Assembly: GCA_030248195.1 (NCBI GenBank)
Contig: JASAND010030285.1
Span: forward strand, 27,312 to 91,311
Length of the DNA stretch: 64,000 bases
Source of the DNA: Trissonchulus latispiculum
Lineage: Eukaryota; Nematoda; Enoplea; Enoplida; Ironidae
Reading direction: 5' to 3'
Part shown: positions 1 to 9,644 of the stretch, in pieces
Layout of the letters: the number at the start of each line of letters is the position of its first letter
How positions within the stretch are numbered: position 1 is the stretch's first letter
Position numbers and translations under genes: made by a program
The notes under the pieces: model-generated
Told to the model about the DNA's origin: nothing
The model's database searches: none
The model's input: only the letters and a program-made list of their open reading frames with translations

Positions 1-1782
1 TCTAGCCCTGATGAACCGTCACCACCCGTAGGCAAAATCTCCTTATATGATTCATTAAAATTAACTTCATGAATATTTAGAACTCCCGGGCGTCGGAACT
101 GTGTCTTGTGGTGTGCCAACTGCGGATACACATACGGCAATACATTCAGAATATACTTGTGTCTTTAGTAAATTGAGGCTTTGTTGCCTACAATTGAAAA
201 CCAGTGGCGAAATCGTATGATTTCCTAAAGTTAGCCCGCATCCGCAGGGTATCTTAACAGTACAATGGGTGCATGCACGCACTACAACGGGAGGGGAGGG
301 GTCGCAAAACAATATCCAAGAAGTATCCACTAAGCCGACAAACCATACCCCTTGTTCTGCCGCGAGATTTACCAAGGCGTGTCCATCTTTGACGGAACCC
401 AACTGTATATCACAGTGCATCTGAATAGTTTCTCGGTCTGCACGACCAAAAAGGCGCTTAAACAATCATGCTCAGCACCTCTTATCATCGGAATTTTTTC
501 CGAACATCGTCTGCGCCATGCCCCAGTACACAATACGAGTTGATCAGCCGACAGTGTTGCGAACTGACTACGTTCACTATTAGTTACAAGGTATGGATCC
601 TTCAACACTATTTTTCCATAAACTCTAGGACTATTAAATTGCACTTGAACAGTAGTAGTATGCCAGATATCTAGATCAAGTTTATCTTGCGTAATTGGAA
701 TGCTAAGTTTAAGCACAATGGACCCCTCTCCATAAGACACCATCGACACCAGAGGAAATTTGTAATATGCTCCAACTTCTTCAACCCCATACTCTAATTT
801 TCGAGCCTTCGGTTTTAATTTATCTTGTGCATGCTGCAAAACCTCGCGCAAAATTCTTGGTGATACTACTTCAGCCGGGAGATACCCATGGCTTATTTCT
901 GATACGGCCTTAATTACCCTGTGCGCAGCGGCTAACTCATCGTGCCAAGACACTACTGTCATCACCCACTTAACGACGTCAAACGTCATACGTGTCTGTA
1001 AGCCAGATAACTGAGCAAATAGCTGCAGGGCCACGGTAATCTTGTTGGTACTATCGGTCAGACGTGCTTGCATTGTCGAGACTTCGCTTAACCCATGCGA
1101 AAGCAGGCTAAACTGACCATTTGTCTGCCTTCTCTCAGCTTTAAGTATCTTTGCCACCAAAATTAATTTATTCTGAGTTTGCACGACTGCAGTAGCTAAG
1201 GAGTCTGTGCGCATTTCGAGAACACTCAGTCCTCGTCGCACAGCCTCTGCATCCCCAGGGTTACATCCTCCAAATATGGATTCTAGGAGGCAGACGAATC
1301 CTCTGATTATACCTCTAGCGTGGCGTTCTCCAGCCGGCACCTTTGCTAGGTTTTGCACATCAGTCAAGATTGCCGCCTCTGACTGTTTCATTTTATCATA
1401 CGTTCTAAATAAACTAGAATTTAGTTCATGGGCGAGTCCGCACAGATTATCGGCTAAAGAAACAAAGAAGGTGTGGTTAGTGGCCTTCGCCCTTTCGCTG
1501 ACTTGCTGGCACGAGGGTATAGACGGGGGTCTCGTAACGTTTAAATCAAGTGGTATCACGAAGAAATGAGTTAGCGTCTCACTAGAACCATCTAAAACGC
1601 CTAGGTACCTTTTTAAAAACAACTCCATGTTCGAGATTTAACACCACTCTCTCGTTTAACGTATCATTTTCCAACAAGACTGGCACCATGAGGTTCATCT
1701 CCTTCCCATATTGCTGTGCCCGATGGTTGGCCTGTTGACTGGCTAGACCCACTGCAAACAGTAGCCATAAAACTAACAGCAT
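1..1782 (-). pseudogene. env: Env-like fusion glycoprotein of the Gypsy element, frameshifted
   Basis: The start near 1782 encodes a hydrophobic signal peptide (MLLVLWLLFAVGLASQ). After a frame change near 1610, in a T/A-rich run, the reading continues as 1628-369. A basic RHAR cleavage-like site lies at residues 102-105 of that 419-aa piece, followed by a Gly/Phe-rich hydrophobic stretch like the fusion peptide of baculovirus F-type and errantivirus envelopes. Helical regions and a beta-rich half with spaced Cys follow. A second frame change near 460 leads to a Cys-rich piece (465-67) with a CGCG motif, and coding sense continues in another frame to the window edge. The transmembrane anchor is not visible and probably lies to the left. 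The role is membrane fusion and cell entry in intact relatives; this copy is broken at least twice. Confidence 0.8.
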
Positions 1783-1799
1783 GTGTAAGAAGTAATGTC

Positions 1800-2215
1800 G
1801 GACTTCCAGGACCCGCTTCTGTCATGATTGCTTGTTGACTTTCGGGCTCCTCTTCTGTAGCCGCGAGCCATTCGCTTTGCAACACCTGCCTCGCTGTAGG
1901 CCGTTCGTGGGTTCGCGCTCTCAATAGTCCTATCATGGTGCATTTCAAGAATATAGACGTTGTGGGTGAAGTAGGCATGTAGGCCTCTACGTATGCGAAC
2001 GAACAACCCCGCTGGGGTCGGATCATAAAAAGGGTATCTTCCAAATGCAGCCACATACAATAAATTGCCAAACATCCACATGTCATTGGCATTGCCACGA
2101 AACCGGGGAATTTCCAGTGTAAGAAGTTGAGGGCTGACATAAGCTGGGCTTCCATGCCGTTCCTCCAACCAGTCATTTCCGTAAGGACACACGTACACAC
2201 TGGTTATGTCCCCGA
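1800..2215 (-). pseudogene. Rest of the Tribbles-like pseudokinase C-lobe, in two shifted frames
   Basis: This continues the pseudokinase that starts in the integrase ORF. In the frame ending at 1773 it reads through the activation-segment region (GSPAYVSPQLL), the alpha-F region (NDMWMFGNLLYVAAFGRYPF) and the alpha-G region with LFVRIRRG. Near 1930-1960 the coding sense moves to another frame with the alpha-I signature HERPTARQVLQSEWL. This order, and GRYPF followed by an Arg-rich LF..IRRG, matches Tribbles proteins better than ordinary kinases. Frame changes near 2195-2215 and 1940 separate it from the upstream part. It ends just before the env signal peptide, so it occupies the IN-env junction exactly. 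I see no recognisable COP1-binding tail. Confidence 0.72.
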
Positions 2216-4353
2216 CCCGAGATTATCACCTTGTCGGGTGTAGCAAACACCCATCCCTTCAGTTTTATTCCCCGGAGGCAAACATCCCTATCATGTGCAA
2301 ACACTGCAGCCTCCATCATCTGCTTAAAGTACCATTTTAGTGTATCTTCGTCCAACCGTTTACGAGCTCTCGTATAGTCGTGTAAGTCCCCAAAATGAAG
2401 TGGGTATAGCAAAAGACGCAAACATTTCACAGTTTCTGTCATGGCCAGCACTATTCGCACACCTTTTGGGAGATAGCAATCATAAACAGCTCGCTGGCCT
2501 TTCTCCCAAGTTTCAAGCCTCGTTGCTACCGAACACAGGTGGCGATAGAGATCACCAGAAAGATAAGCACCATAAAATTCCTTCTCCGCTGCTTCGTGAC
2601 GGAACGTTAATATTTGCTTTTCGTCTACCCCTATAGCAGCCAAATCGTTACAGTGAGCCGGGGGAGGCTTACTTGCCACTAAGATCCCTTCATCAGTTCT
2701 AATTGTCCAGCTGCGTTCACTTCGCTGGTTACTCTCGGTCATGGCCAATGATTCCAAATGTCCCCGCTTCTGAAACCAAACATATGCGGGATGATACTTG
2801 GCCACGTATGTAGTTATAAGATTAACCTCTGGTTTTGCTGTGCGGAGGTCGGCCAACGCTTGCCTCACTGCAGGTGGAAGTCTTTGACCGTCCCGATATG
2901 GTTTGAACTCACCATATGCATGACACAGGTCCTTTTCTACATAAGCAAACTCGCGATTTCCAGAGAACTGCACGAATACCCATTTGCTGGGATATTTGCT
3001 TATCAGTTGCATGTCAACCTCTTTCTTGTCTGCGATTCTAGCTGGGCAATAGGGAAATCCCCGTAGTTTTGCCCACACAACATCACCTACTTGTAGCCCT
3101 GATGCGATATTCGGTACCGCTTCGTCGTCCACTAAATCCGCTGCTCGAGAACAAGGTGTTTCTGGATTAGCAGGTACTATCAAGTCTGTTTTCACGTTTT
3201 CAGGAGATACACTTGTGGCTATATCCTCAGACTCCCAACCAATACACGGCTTCAACCGATTAACATGCACGACATCATGTTTGCGACTATCCCCTTTACA
3301 GGGTCGCAATCTAGCTGTTTCTGGAGTTGGCCTCTCCACTATCCTGAAAGGACCATGCCATAAATGCGACAACTTTGGGCTTTTACCCTTTGCAACTGCC
3401 GGTACATGCAGCCACACCCTATTGCCTACTTCAAAATGACAGGCAGCTGCATCCCGGTCATAGTACTCTTTCTGCTTGTTCCTGCTGTCAGCAAGGTTCT
3501 GCTGGACTAGGCGTTTACTCTCTTCCAACCGCTCAAGTACCGTGTGCCGGTAGTCCTTCGAGTGGTCACTTATAGCCAAATGCATATCAGCCTCTGCAGG
3601 CAGCACATGGTCTCTACCATACACCAAGAAAAATGGTGTCTCATCTGTGGAGTCATGAATGCTAGTTCTATACGCTAGTAAAACGAGAGGGATGTACACA
3701 TCCCAATCTTTCTGATGAGTGCTAGTGTACATTGATAAACTTGTAATTAAGGTCCTATTCATTCTCTCGCAACCTCCATCGGTTTGTGGATGATATCCTG
3801 TCGTGTTCAGCTTTCTAACATTTAACAACTTGCAAATTCCGGTCACCAAGTCTGATAGAAAGTTAGCTCCTCTATCACTAAGAAGCGCCTTCGGAGCCGA
3901 GTGTCGACACACTATTTCATTGACAAATACTTCAGCTATGGTGTCCGCTTGTATGTTGGGAACTGCAAATGCCTCTGGCCACTTTGTAAATAAACAAGTA
4001 AAAACGACAATGTGTTTATTACCTCTGTGTGTTTCTGGCAACGGTCCCACGCAGTCTACACTTAGGATTTCAAAAAGTTCTGAGGTTTCAATTGACTTCA
4101 TTGGAACCTTCGTCCTTACTCGTGGACCTTTACGGGTAGCACAATCTACACAGCTACGGCACCACTTTCTGGTGTCCGAATACATTGACGGCCAGAAGAA
4201 ATTCTGTCTTAGTCTACCAAAAGTCTTATCAATATCAAAATGTCCCAGCTGGTCATGATATATTTCCAGAACCTCATTGCGAAGAGGCTCAGGTACGACT
4301 AGTTGAGGACACGACTTAATCCGCCGTTTGCCATAGCATGTCATCCTCAACAT
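2173..4353 (-). CDS. Integrase fused to a PWWP domain and a Tribbles-like pseudokinase N-part (726 aa)
   Basis: One uninterrupted frame. Residues 33-71 hold the HHCC zinc-binding domain (H33, H38, C68, C71). The catalytic core has D100 (LSVDCVG), D160 (LSDRGANF) and E196 (CERMNRTL). A GPY/F-type module ends near 370 (HLWHGPFRIV..VNRLKPC). Residues 421-500 form a PWWP domain (GDVVWAKLRGFPYCPARI, then VQFSGNREFAYV), a histone or DNA reader where chromoviruses carry a chromodomain. Residues 600-720 match a kinase/Tribbles C-lobe: LHFGDLHDYTRARKRLDED, then VCLRGIKLKGWVFA in the catalytic-loop position, where the usual Asp is Gly, suggesting a pseudokinase. Normal Gypsy integrases stop after GPY/F or a chromodomain. 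The upstream RNase H is in another frame; the change falls near 4320-4350. No ATG is obvious at the start, as expected for a polyprotein. Confidence 0.88.
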   Translation of the reverse strand: MLRMTCYGKRRIKSCPQLVVPEPLRNEVLEIYHDQLGHFDIDKTFGRLRQNFFWPSMYSDTRKWCRSCVDCATRKGPRVRTKVPMKSIETSELFEILSVDCVGPLPETHRGNKHIVVFTCLFTKWPEAFAVPNIQADTIAEVFVNEIVCRHSAPKALLSDRGANFLSDLVTGICKLLNVRKLNTTGYHPQTDGGCERMNRTLITSLSMYTSTHQKDWDVYIPLVLLAYRTSIHDSTDETPFFLVYGRDHVLPAEADMHLAISDHSKDYRHTVLERLEESKRLVQQNLADSRNKQKEYYDRDAAACHFEVGNRVWLHVPAVAKGKSPKLSHLWHGPFRIVERPTPETARLRPCKGDSRKHDVVHVNRLKPCIGWESEDIATSVSPENVKTDLIVPANPETPCSRAADLVDDEAVPNIASGLQVGDVVWAKLRGFPYCPARIADKKEVDMQLISKYPSKWVFVQFSGNREFAYVEKDLCHAYGEFKPYRDGQRLPPAVRQALADLRTAKPEVNLITTYVAKYHPAYVWFQKRGHLESLAMTESNQRSERSWTIRTDEGILVASKPPPAHCNDLAAIGVDEKQILTFRHEAAEKEFYGAYLSGDLYRHLCSVATRLETWEKGQRAVYDCYLPKGVRIVLAMTETVKCLRLLLYPLHFGDLHDYTRARKRLDEDTLKWYFKQMMEAAVFAHDRDVCLRGIKLKGWVFATPDKVIISGRGHNQCVRVSLRK

Positions 4354-4828
4354 AATAGTTGGGACTTTGCGAAACTAATTTTCGAATTTGCCTTTCTTCT
4401 TCCGGCAACTCCTGCTTTTCCAGATAGTTGCGAATAGTTTTTATTAATTTATCGCTCTCCTGCAATGACCTTATTCTCTCGGCCACTGTCGGCAGTCGTT
4501 CTTCTATATCGCTATCCCTAACTTCTGTGCTATAGGACTGAGCAACGGGTGAACGACTCAATGCATCTGCATTCTTATTTTGTGTGCCTGGCCTATGCTT
4601 CACCTCGAAGTCATAGTCTTGAATTTCCAGCGACCATCGTCCTAGTCTAGAGGTCGTATCTTTTAAAGAATTAAGCCATCGTAACGGCGAATGATCCGTG
4701 TACAGTACGAACCGCCTGCCGTACAAATACGGGCGAAAATGTTTCAACGCCCATACTATAGCCAACATTTCTCTCTCAATAGTTGAGTATTTCATTTCAG
4801 CCTTTGAGTGACCGGGACGCGTACGCAA
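4316..4828 (-). CDS. RNase H domain of the Gypsy pol, plus connection to integrase
   Basis: This 170-aa frame carries the Ty3/Gypsy RNase H core: YSTIEREMLAIVWALKHFRPYL with the catalytic Glu, YTDHSPLRWL with the catalytic Asp, and the conserved C-terminal HRPGTQNKNADALSR. RNase H removes the RNA template during reverse transcription. It overlaps the RT frame by about 30 nt in a different frame (break near 4805, within the SRSLK-type motif) and overlaps the integrase frame at 4316-4353. Intact relatives read RT, RNase H and integrase in one frame, so these breaks are decay. Confidence 0.88.
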   Translation of the reverse strand: MRTRPGHSKAEMKYSTIEREMLAIVWALKHFRPYLYGRRFVLYTDHSPLRWLNSLKDTTSRLGRWSLEIQDYDFEVKHRPGTQNKNADALSRSPVAQSYSTEVRDSDIEERLPTVAERIRSLQESDKLIKTIRNYLEKQELPEEERQIRKLVSQSPNYYVEDDMLWQTAD

Positions 4829-5501
4829 TTACAGTTTCCAGTCCGCTACGGTTCATTTGTGCCAGTACAGCACCCAACCCATAGCCCGAGGCATCGGTTG
4901 AGACTAAAAATTCTAATTCAAAATCTGGGAATGACAGTATAGGTGAAGTGAGGAGTGCTTGTTTTAGGTTAGAAAAGGCAGAATCACATTCGGTGGTCCA
5001 GTGAAACGTTGACTCCTTCGCTGTTAACTTGTGCAGTGGTCTTGCTATAGAAGCAAAGTTCTTAATGAACCTTCTGTAATACGAAGCCAGACATAGAAAA
5101 CCTCTTACTTCTGATGGCTTGGTTGGCTTTGCAAAATTGCGAACACTGTCTACTTTAGTTGGATCGGGTTGTATCCCCGAAGCGGAAATGACGTGTCCCA
5201 AAAAGGACACCTCCCTTTGTCCAAAATGACATTTCTTCAATTTTAACTTCAATTGCCCATAGCGAAGCCTATCAAACACTTGTTCGAGAGCCTGGAGATG
5301 TGTTTGAAAATCCTGGGTATAAACCACAATGTCATCGATATATACTAGGCAATTTTTGTACTGGAGTCCTACTAGCAGTAACTCCATGGTCCTTTGAAAT
5401 GTACTTGGCGCATTCTTGAGTCCAAATGGCATGCGCGTATATTCATATAGCCCAAAACTCGTGCAAAAACGCAGTTTTCTGAATATCGTTAGGAGCCACA
5501 C
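4797..5501 (-). pseudogene. Reverse transcriptase, palm and thumb part
   Basis: RT motifs in order: LYEYTRMPFGLKNAPSTFQR, the catalytic LVYIDDIVVYT (YIDD), LKLKKCHFGQREVSFLGHVI, then the thumb and tether region (VRNFAKPTKPSEVRGFLCLA), ending with FLVSTDASGYGLGAVLAQ, which already starts RNase H. It copies the element RNA into DNA. The fingers/palm beginning lies in another frame (5443-5751), with the change near 5450-5480. Part of a gag-pro-pol polyprotein, so no own start is expected. Confidence 0.87.
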
Positions 5502-5962
5502 TAATTTGATGATATCCCGAGGCTAGGTCCATAGTTGAAAAATATTTTGCTTTCCCTAAATAATCCAGAGTTTCATCAACCCTGGGAATGGGATAATAGT
5601 CACCTAACGTTATCGCATTGAGTTTACGAAAATCGACACAAATCCGCAGCCCGCCTTGTTTTTTATTGACCAGGATTATGGGGCTAGACCACGGGCTAGC
5701 GCTCATCCGAATAATTCCCTGCTCTTCCATCTGGCGCAACTGCGTTTGCACTGTCTCTCGCTAAGCTTCAGGAATTCTATACGGTTTCTGCCTAATTGGC
5801 GCAGAATCCCCCGTGTTTATAGTTTGTTCTACCAACTTTCAGTTTCCCAAATCAAATTCTCCTTTCGAGAATATATCCGAGCAGGATGCAAGCAACTTTT
5901 GAAGCTCATACTGCTCTGGAGCTGTTAATACTGATTCTGTCAAGTCTAGCTCCTTCAGCTGC
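5443..5962 (-). pseudogene. Reverse transcriptase N-terminal part and protease-RT linker, with two nonsense codons
   Basis: 5443-5751 encodes RT fingers: MEEQGIIRMSASPWSSPIIL, LRICVDFRKLNAIT, YFSTMDLASGYHQI with the first catalytic Asp. In the same frame upstream (5752-5962) the typical Gypsy linker is readable (TGDSAPIRQKPYRIPEA), interrupted by TAG at 5761-5763 and TGA at 5839-5841. The join to the protease frame is a change near 5965-5990. It could be a programmed shift between gag-pro and pol in the ancestor or simple decay; I cannot tell from one copy. Confidence 0.83.
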
Positions 5963-7363
5963 TCATCGAAACGTGTGCAGCCGGGTTCCTCCAATACCTG
6001 GGGTTGCACAGGACCTCAACCTTTCTGCGTATTCCACAAAAGTAAGAAGACCGATTGTGGTACCTTTGTACAGCTTACGAGTGTTGGCGGATGCGTTTGC
6101 TACTAGAACGGGCATCCCATTGTCTGTAACAGTCACCACCACCGGGCCCCCTACCAGTCCTTGTTTTTCAAGGAGAGCACCAATCGGTTCAATAAGTCCC
6201 ATTCTTCCGATCGGGACGTTATCAACGACTGTCTTCAAAATCATTTGGCTCCAAGGCGGAATATCCACATCAGATTCCAGGAAAACTTGGGTAACGTAAG
6301 AGCCGAACGGTGATGTCTGTTGTTCCTTGACAGGTTTTTCATTTACATTCACCGCTTCAGCTGCATCGTCTGGCCCCTTACTTACAAAACCTACTTCAAC
6401 TCGATTAGGTAGAACACCAACCCAGCCTCCTAATGCCGTTACAGCGTTGGTTCCCAATATTACATCATAGGGTAGGCCCTTCGCCACGTACACGTACAGG
6501 TTAACAGCCTTAGCATCTATTAACAAGTCTGCATAGCATCCTTCTAAGATACTCACACTATTTCCGGTGAGAGAGGTAACGGAAACTCCGTTACATGGTT
6601 GTAAAACAGAGTCGACCAAGCCAGGTCTGACTAACGTGACAGTGCTACCGGTGTCTATCAACATCTCCGCAGGCTTTCCGCAGACTAAGCCTAGTACCAG
6701 AGGGATTTGCCCTACGGCTAAATCTGACACAACCCGATTCACCATAAGTTCCTCCACATCTGTCTCGTGTTTATGCGTCAAGACATTAGTCTGAGGGCCA
6801 GTCACATTATTGCTCAATAGCAGCCTCTGAATGAGTCTTTTGTTTTGCTCGCGCAAAGCCTCTACTTCTGGCTGTTCTGGCGCATCCTCGACTGCCGTTT
6901 CGCCGTCTGTTATTTGCTCGCAGAAATTAGACGTGTGCCTGTGCTCCACATGCGAGGTGTGTGGTGACTGCGGGACGTTGCCTTGATTCCCCAAGGGGCG
7001 TCTAAACCCATCGTTAGTATTAGTGATGGGGAAACGTCTAGGGCTAGGGTTCGGGTTGCGTGGCGTTCTGTCTATACCCATGCAACGCGCACGTATATGT
7101 CCTGGCTTGCCACATTGGAAACAAATTGGCCGTCCATCAGTGGTTCGATCATTTCTGTAACGTGGTATTTCCGGCCTAGACCTGTTTCGAAATGGTGTGA
7201 ACTCAGATCTGCCATCCTGTGATCTAAACCCAAAGTCAGATCTAGAATTCATCTCGCGCATTGTTTGAACTAATTGATTTGCGAACTCCTCGTACTGCTT
7301 TTGTTGTTCTTTGACTAAATCAATGAGACTTTTTACGGCCGAATCTTCCGACGGCATTCTCAA
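5963..7363 (-). CDS. Gag nucleocapsid (CCHC) and retropepsin of the Gypsy element
   Basis: 466 aa. The first third is polar, with a single CCHC knuckle (CFQCGKPGHIRARC) that binds the element RNA. The second half is a retropepsin: MLIDTGSTVTLV with the catalytic DTG, and the partner strand YDVILGTNAV. The frame continues directly from the capsid frame upstream, separated only by a TAA at 7412-7414 with open codons on both sides. Gag and protease were therefore one polyprotein. The sequence past the protease (residues 330-450) has the beta-rich character of a dUTPase-like or linker region, but I cannot name it. Confidence 0.88.
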   Translation of the reverse strand: MRMPSEDSAVKSLIDLVKEQQKQYEEFANQLVQTMREMNSRSDFGFRSQDGRSEFTPFRNRSRPEIPRYRNDRTTDGRPICFQCGKPGHIRARCMGIDRTPRNPNPSPRRFPITNTNDGFRRPLGNQGNVPQSPHTSHVEHRHTSNFCEQITDGETAVEDAPEQPEVEALREQNKRLIQRLLLSNNVTGPQTNVLTHKHETDVEELMVNRVVSDLAVGQIPLVLGLVCGKPAEMLIDTGSTVTLVRPGLVDSVLQPCNGVSVTSLTGNSVSILEGCYADLLIDAKAVNLYVYVAKGLPYDVILGTNAVTALGGWVGVLPNRVEVGFVSKGPDDAAEAVNVNEKPVKEQQTSPFGSYVTQVFLESDVDIPPWSQMILKTVVDNVPIGRMGLIEPIGALLEKQGLVGGPVVVTVTDNGMPVLVANASANTRKLYKGTTIGLLTFVEYAERLRSCATPGIGGTRLHTFR

Positions 7364-7411
7364 GGTCCCTTCCCTCGTTGGGGAGTCACTAAATCTTACT
7401 GATCGGACTAC

Positions 7412-8272
7412 TTAATCTTCCGGGTCCATCTCATCGTAGGTCTCTTGTTCTTTAGCTCTAATAACTGCGTCTTCAAATGGGGTTGGTCGGCTAGAGAGCA
7501 CCAACCTCCGAAGGCCTTCGCGGATGCCATTCATAAAAATTTCTTTTATTAAACGGTCCCGTGATTCCCCCTTCATTGTGTTGCCGTAGGCTTTCCTAAC
7601 TAAGGTTTGTATCGCTCGAGCAAACTCCTCGACTGTCTCGCCCGTTTTCTGAGTACGGCGATGTAACTCGGAACTTGACGTTGTGTCGGCCAGTACTTGT
7701 ACCAATGCTTCCTTAACATGATCCCAGCTAGTTCTAATTCCCGACGGAAGCGTCTCATATGCATCAGCTGCGTATCCCCGCAAGAAAGCAGGCAAAAGCT
7801 TTGCCTTGTCCACGTCTGGCCAATCATTAATGGCAGATATTCGCTCAAACGTTGTTCAACAATCCCTAAAATCATCGCCTATTTCACCCTTAAACATAGT
7901 AATTTGCTTCAAGTCGATCGCACATTTAATGCGATCCAACTCAACTTTTTCATCGGAGGGCATATTAAAGTCAAGCTTTATTCTCGGAAGGTTACTTGAA
8001 ATTCCCAACGCAGTGATAACACTCGCAAATCTCGTGGATATGGGGGTCGCTAACTCAACTGTACCCCTTTCCCTCGACTCTACTATAGGGTCCTCGACAA
8101 AGTACTATTCAAGAAGTTCGGAAAAACAGCTACTGAGTGTGGGTTCGCTACGTACGTAAGATCCGTCAGGTGAGCTACTAGTGGGATTTACGCTTGTATC
8201 CTCAGACGAGATCCTATCACTGTTACTCGACTTAGTCCTTTGTGACGTCTTCTTTAACTTTTTAAACACCAG
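7412..8272 (-). pseudogene. gag: Gag matrix/capsid region, with two in-frame stops
   Basis: 7412-7855 encodes the capsid C-terminal half of a Gypsy Gag (LLPAFLRGYAADAYETLP, then KTGETVEEFARAIQTLVRKA and IKEIFMNGIREGLRR). The same frame continues upstream past TGA 7856-7858 (ITMFKGEIGDDFRDC before it) and TAG 8105-8107, through a Ser/Thr-rich leader to about 8272, where a MITE begins. The first in-frame ATG codons lie near 7965 (MPSDEKVELDR); the original start may have been upstream. Capsid assembles the retroelement particle. The stops make this copy non-autonomous. Confidence 0.8.
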
Positions 8273-8883
8273 GGGCCAATTTCATAAAAGTATAAACTTG
8301 CAACTTGCATATGCAAGTTGCAACTTGCACATGCGAGTTACAAGTTAACTGTTTCATAAAGCTGCAAGTGCTACTTGCGGACTTGCACTAAAACTGCAAA
8401 TTGCAAGTCCGCAAGTTGCAAGTTGCTGAACAACACTTGCGGTCAGAATCTGTTTCATAAAAACTGTCAGTACTAGCACTTGTAACTTGCACTTGTAGTG
8501 CAAGTGGTTGAGTGAATTTTCACTGACCAAATGGAACAAAATTTTCTATAACTTATTTAATTTTTAATATTTTTTGGAGAAATTTCATGACAAGACTCTT
8601 TAGGATATTGTCGTAGCACAGTGCAAATTTCAAACAATTTATTTCACTTTTTAAATTTTTATGAATTTTTAAACATTTTTCGTTGACTTTTTAAAAATCA
8701 GCTACTTGCAAACTTGCACTTGAACTTGCGTTTACTAGTTGTCAAGTCCGGCAACTTGCTTAGCTAATTTCCGCAAGTCGAGGTAAAAGTTTTATGAAAC
8801 ACTGACAACTTGAACTTGCAGTTCAAGTGCAAGTGCAAGCTCAAGTGCAAGTTCAAGTTACAAGATTTTTATGAAATTGGCCC
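8273..8883. mobile_element. MITE with GGGCCAATTTCATAAAA inverted ends and CAG target duplication
   Basis: The left end GGGCCAATTTCATAAAA at 8273 is mirrored exactly at 8867-8883, with CAG on both sides (8270-8272 and 8884-8886). The interior is full of ACTTGCAACTTGCA-type repeats in both orientations and can fold back on itself. No coding sequence. It interrupts the leader/gag of the Gypsy element, so it is younger than that insertion. The 3-bp target duplication suits PIF/Harbinger-type mobilisation, but no matching full-length element is seen here. Confidence 0.8.
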
Positions 8884-8909
8884 CAGGTCTCCCCTTTTTA
8901 TAATTATGG

Positions 8910-8931
8910 GCCCCACACTGGCCACCAAATA
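8910..8931 (-). other. Primer-binding site next to the LTR end
   Basis: On the minus strand the LTR appears to end in TTACA, followed by TATTTGGTGGCCAGTGTGGGG. TGG plus a short leader at this place is the usual start of a tRNA primer-binding site in Gypsy elements; other animal Gypsy leaders also begin TTTGGTGGC. It lies about 30 nt upstream of the MITE insertion and gag. Confidence 0.55.
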
Positions 8932-9600
8932 TGTAACCAGCTTAGTGGTGCTGATTACTCGGGGGAAGACTACAGCGAACTACTTGAATTACTAATTAGC
9001 TCTACGTCCTAGTCTCTCAGTACCACCTACCTATAACTGCAAAACCTAAATACGACACATCAACTTTTAATGTATAGGCTACTGTCGCGCACAACACAAC
9101 TGTTAACTTCTTCACCGTACCGTTCGATTCCCACACTTTGCTAATTCTTCGAACCTCCGTTCACGCTAAGTCGGTGCTACTTACCCGAACTCGTTGCCAG
9201 CGAGTACTCTCCAGGTAAGATCCAGTCGCTCCGCACAATATAACGCAACAGCAGTCGGATTGTAAGTGCCCCCTTGCCCCGACTTTCACACCATTTTATA
9301 CTTAATCTTGACCTTTCCAGCCAGATCCGGAGCGGGGCTCTTTTCCTACTCGTCCAGATAACATTTAACTTTCTTTCCTCTACGCCCCCTTCCACACCCC
9401 TTCTTTTGAGTCGGCTCGTTTAATCTTATTTTTCCAGTTGACGTCACAAAACTGAGAAATTGAGACAAACATCTTAACCTTTCAAATTCAGATTGTTTTG
9501 ATAGAAACCAGGATTTTTGACATTTCCAATTTGAGCAGAACCAGATAAACTTGACATTCATGATTCCTTTAAACTTTTAGCCTCATGTTTTCTATTGTTA
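8932..9600 (-). repeat. Presumptive 5' LTR of the Gypsy element
   Basis: This non-coding block starts at TGTAACCAG (plus strand), next to the primer-binding site and upstream of gag on the minus strand, where the 5' LTR must be. Its outer boundary cannot be fixed because the 3' LTR is outside the window; 9600 is a guess. Small ORFs inside do not look coding. Confidence 0.45.
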
Positions 9601-9644
9601 TAGAAGGACTGTATTGAATGATAGGAGCAAGAGTGCATAATTGC

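Larger units (their letters stand above)
1..9600 (-). mobile_element. Ty3/Gypsy errantivirus-like LTR retrotransposon, degraded, 3' end beyond the left edge
   Basis: Read on the minus strand the order is 5' LTR (about 9600-8932), primer-binding site, gag, CCHC/retropepsin, reverse transcriptase, RNase H, integrase, PWWP plus pseudokinase cargo, and env, the canonical Gypsy order with env last. Gag and protease share one frame, broken only by single stops (TAG 8105-8107, TGA 7856-7858, TAA 7412-7414). Pol has two nonsense codons (TAG 5761-5763, TGA 5839-5841) and frame changes near 5460, 4805 and 4340. Env has frame changes near 1610 and 460. A MITE lies at 8273-8883. The 3' LTR is outside the window, so LTR identity and age cannot be judged. 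The right end is approximate. Confidence 0.85.

Noticed and set aside
3215..4258. Several plus-strand ORFs
   Set aside because: Shadows of the integrase frame on the other strand.
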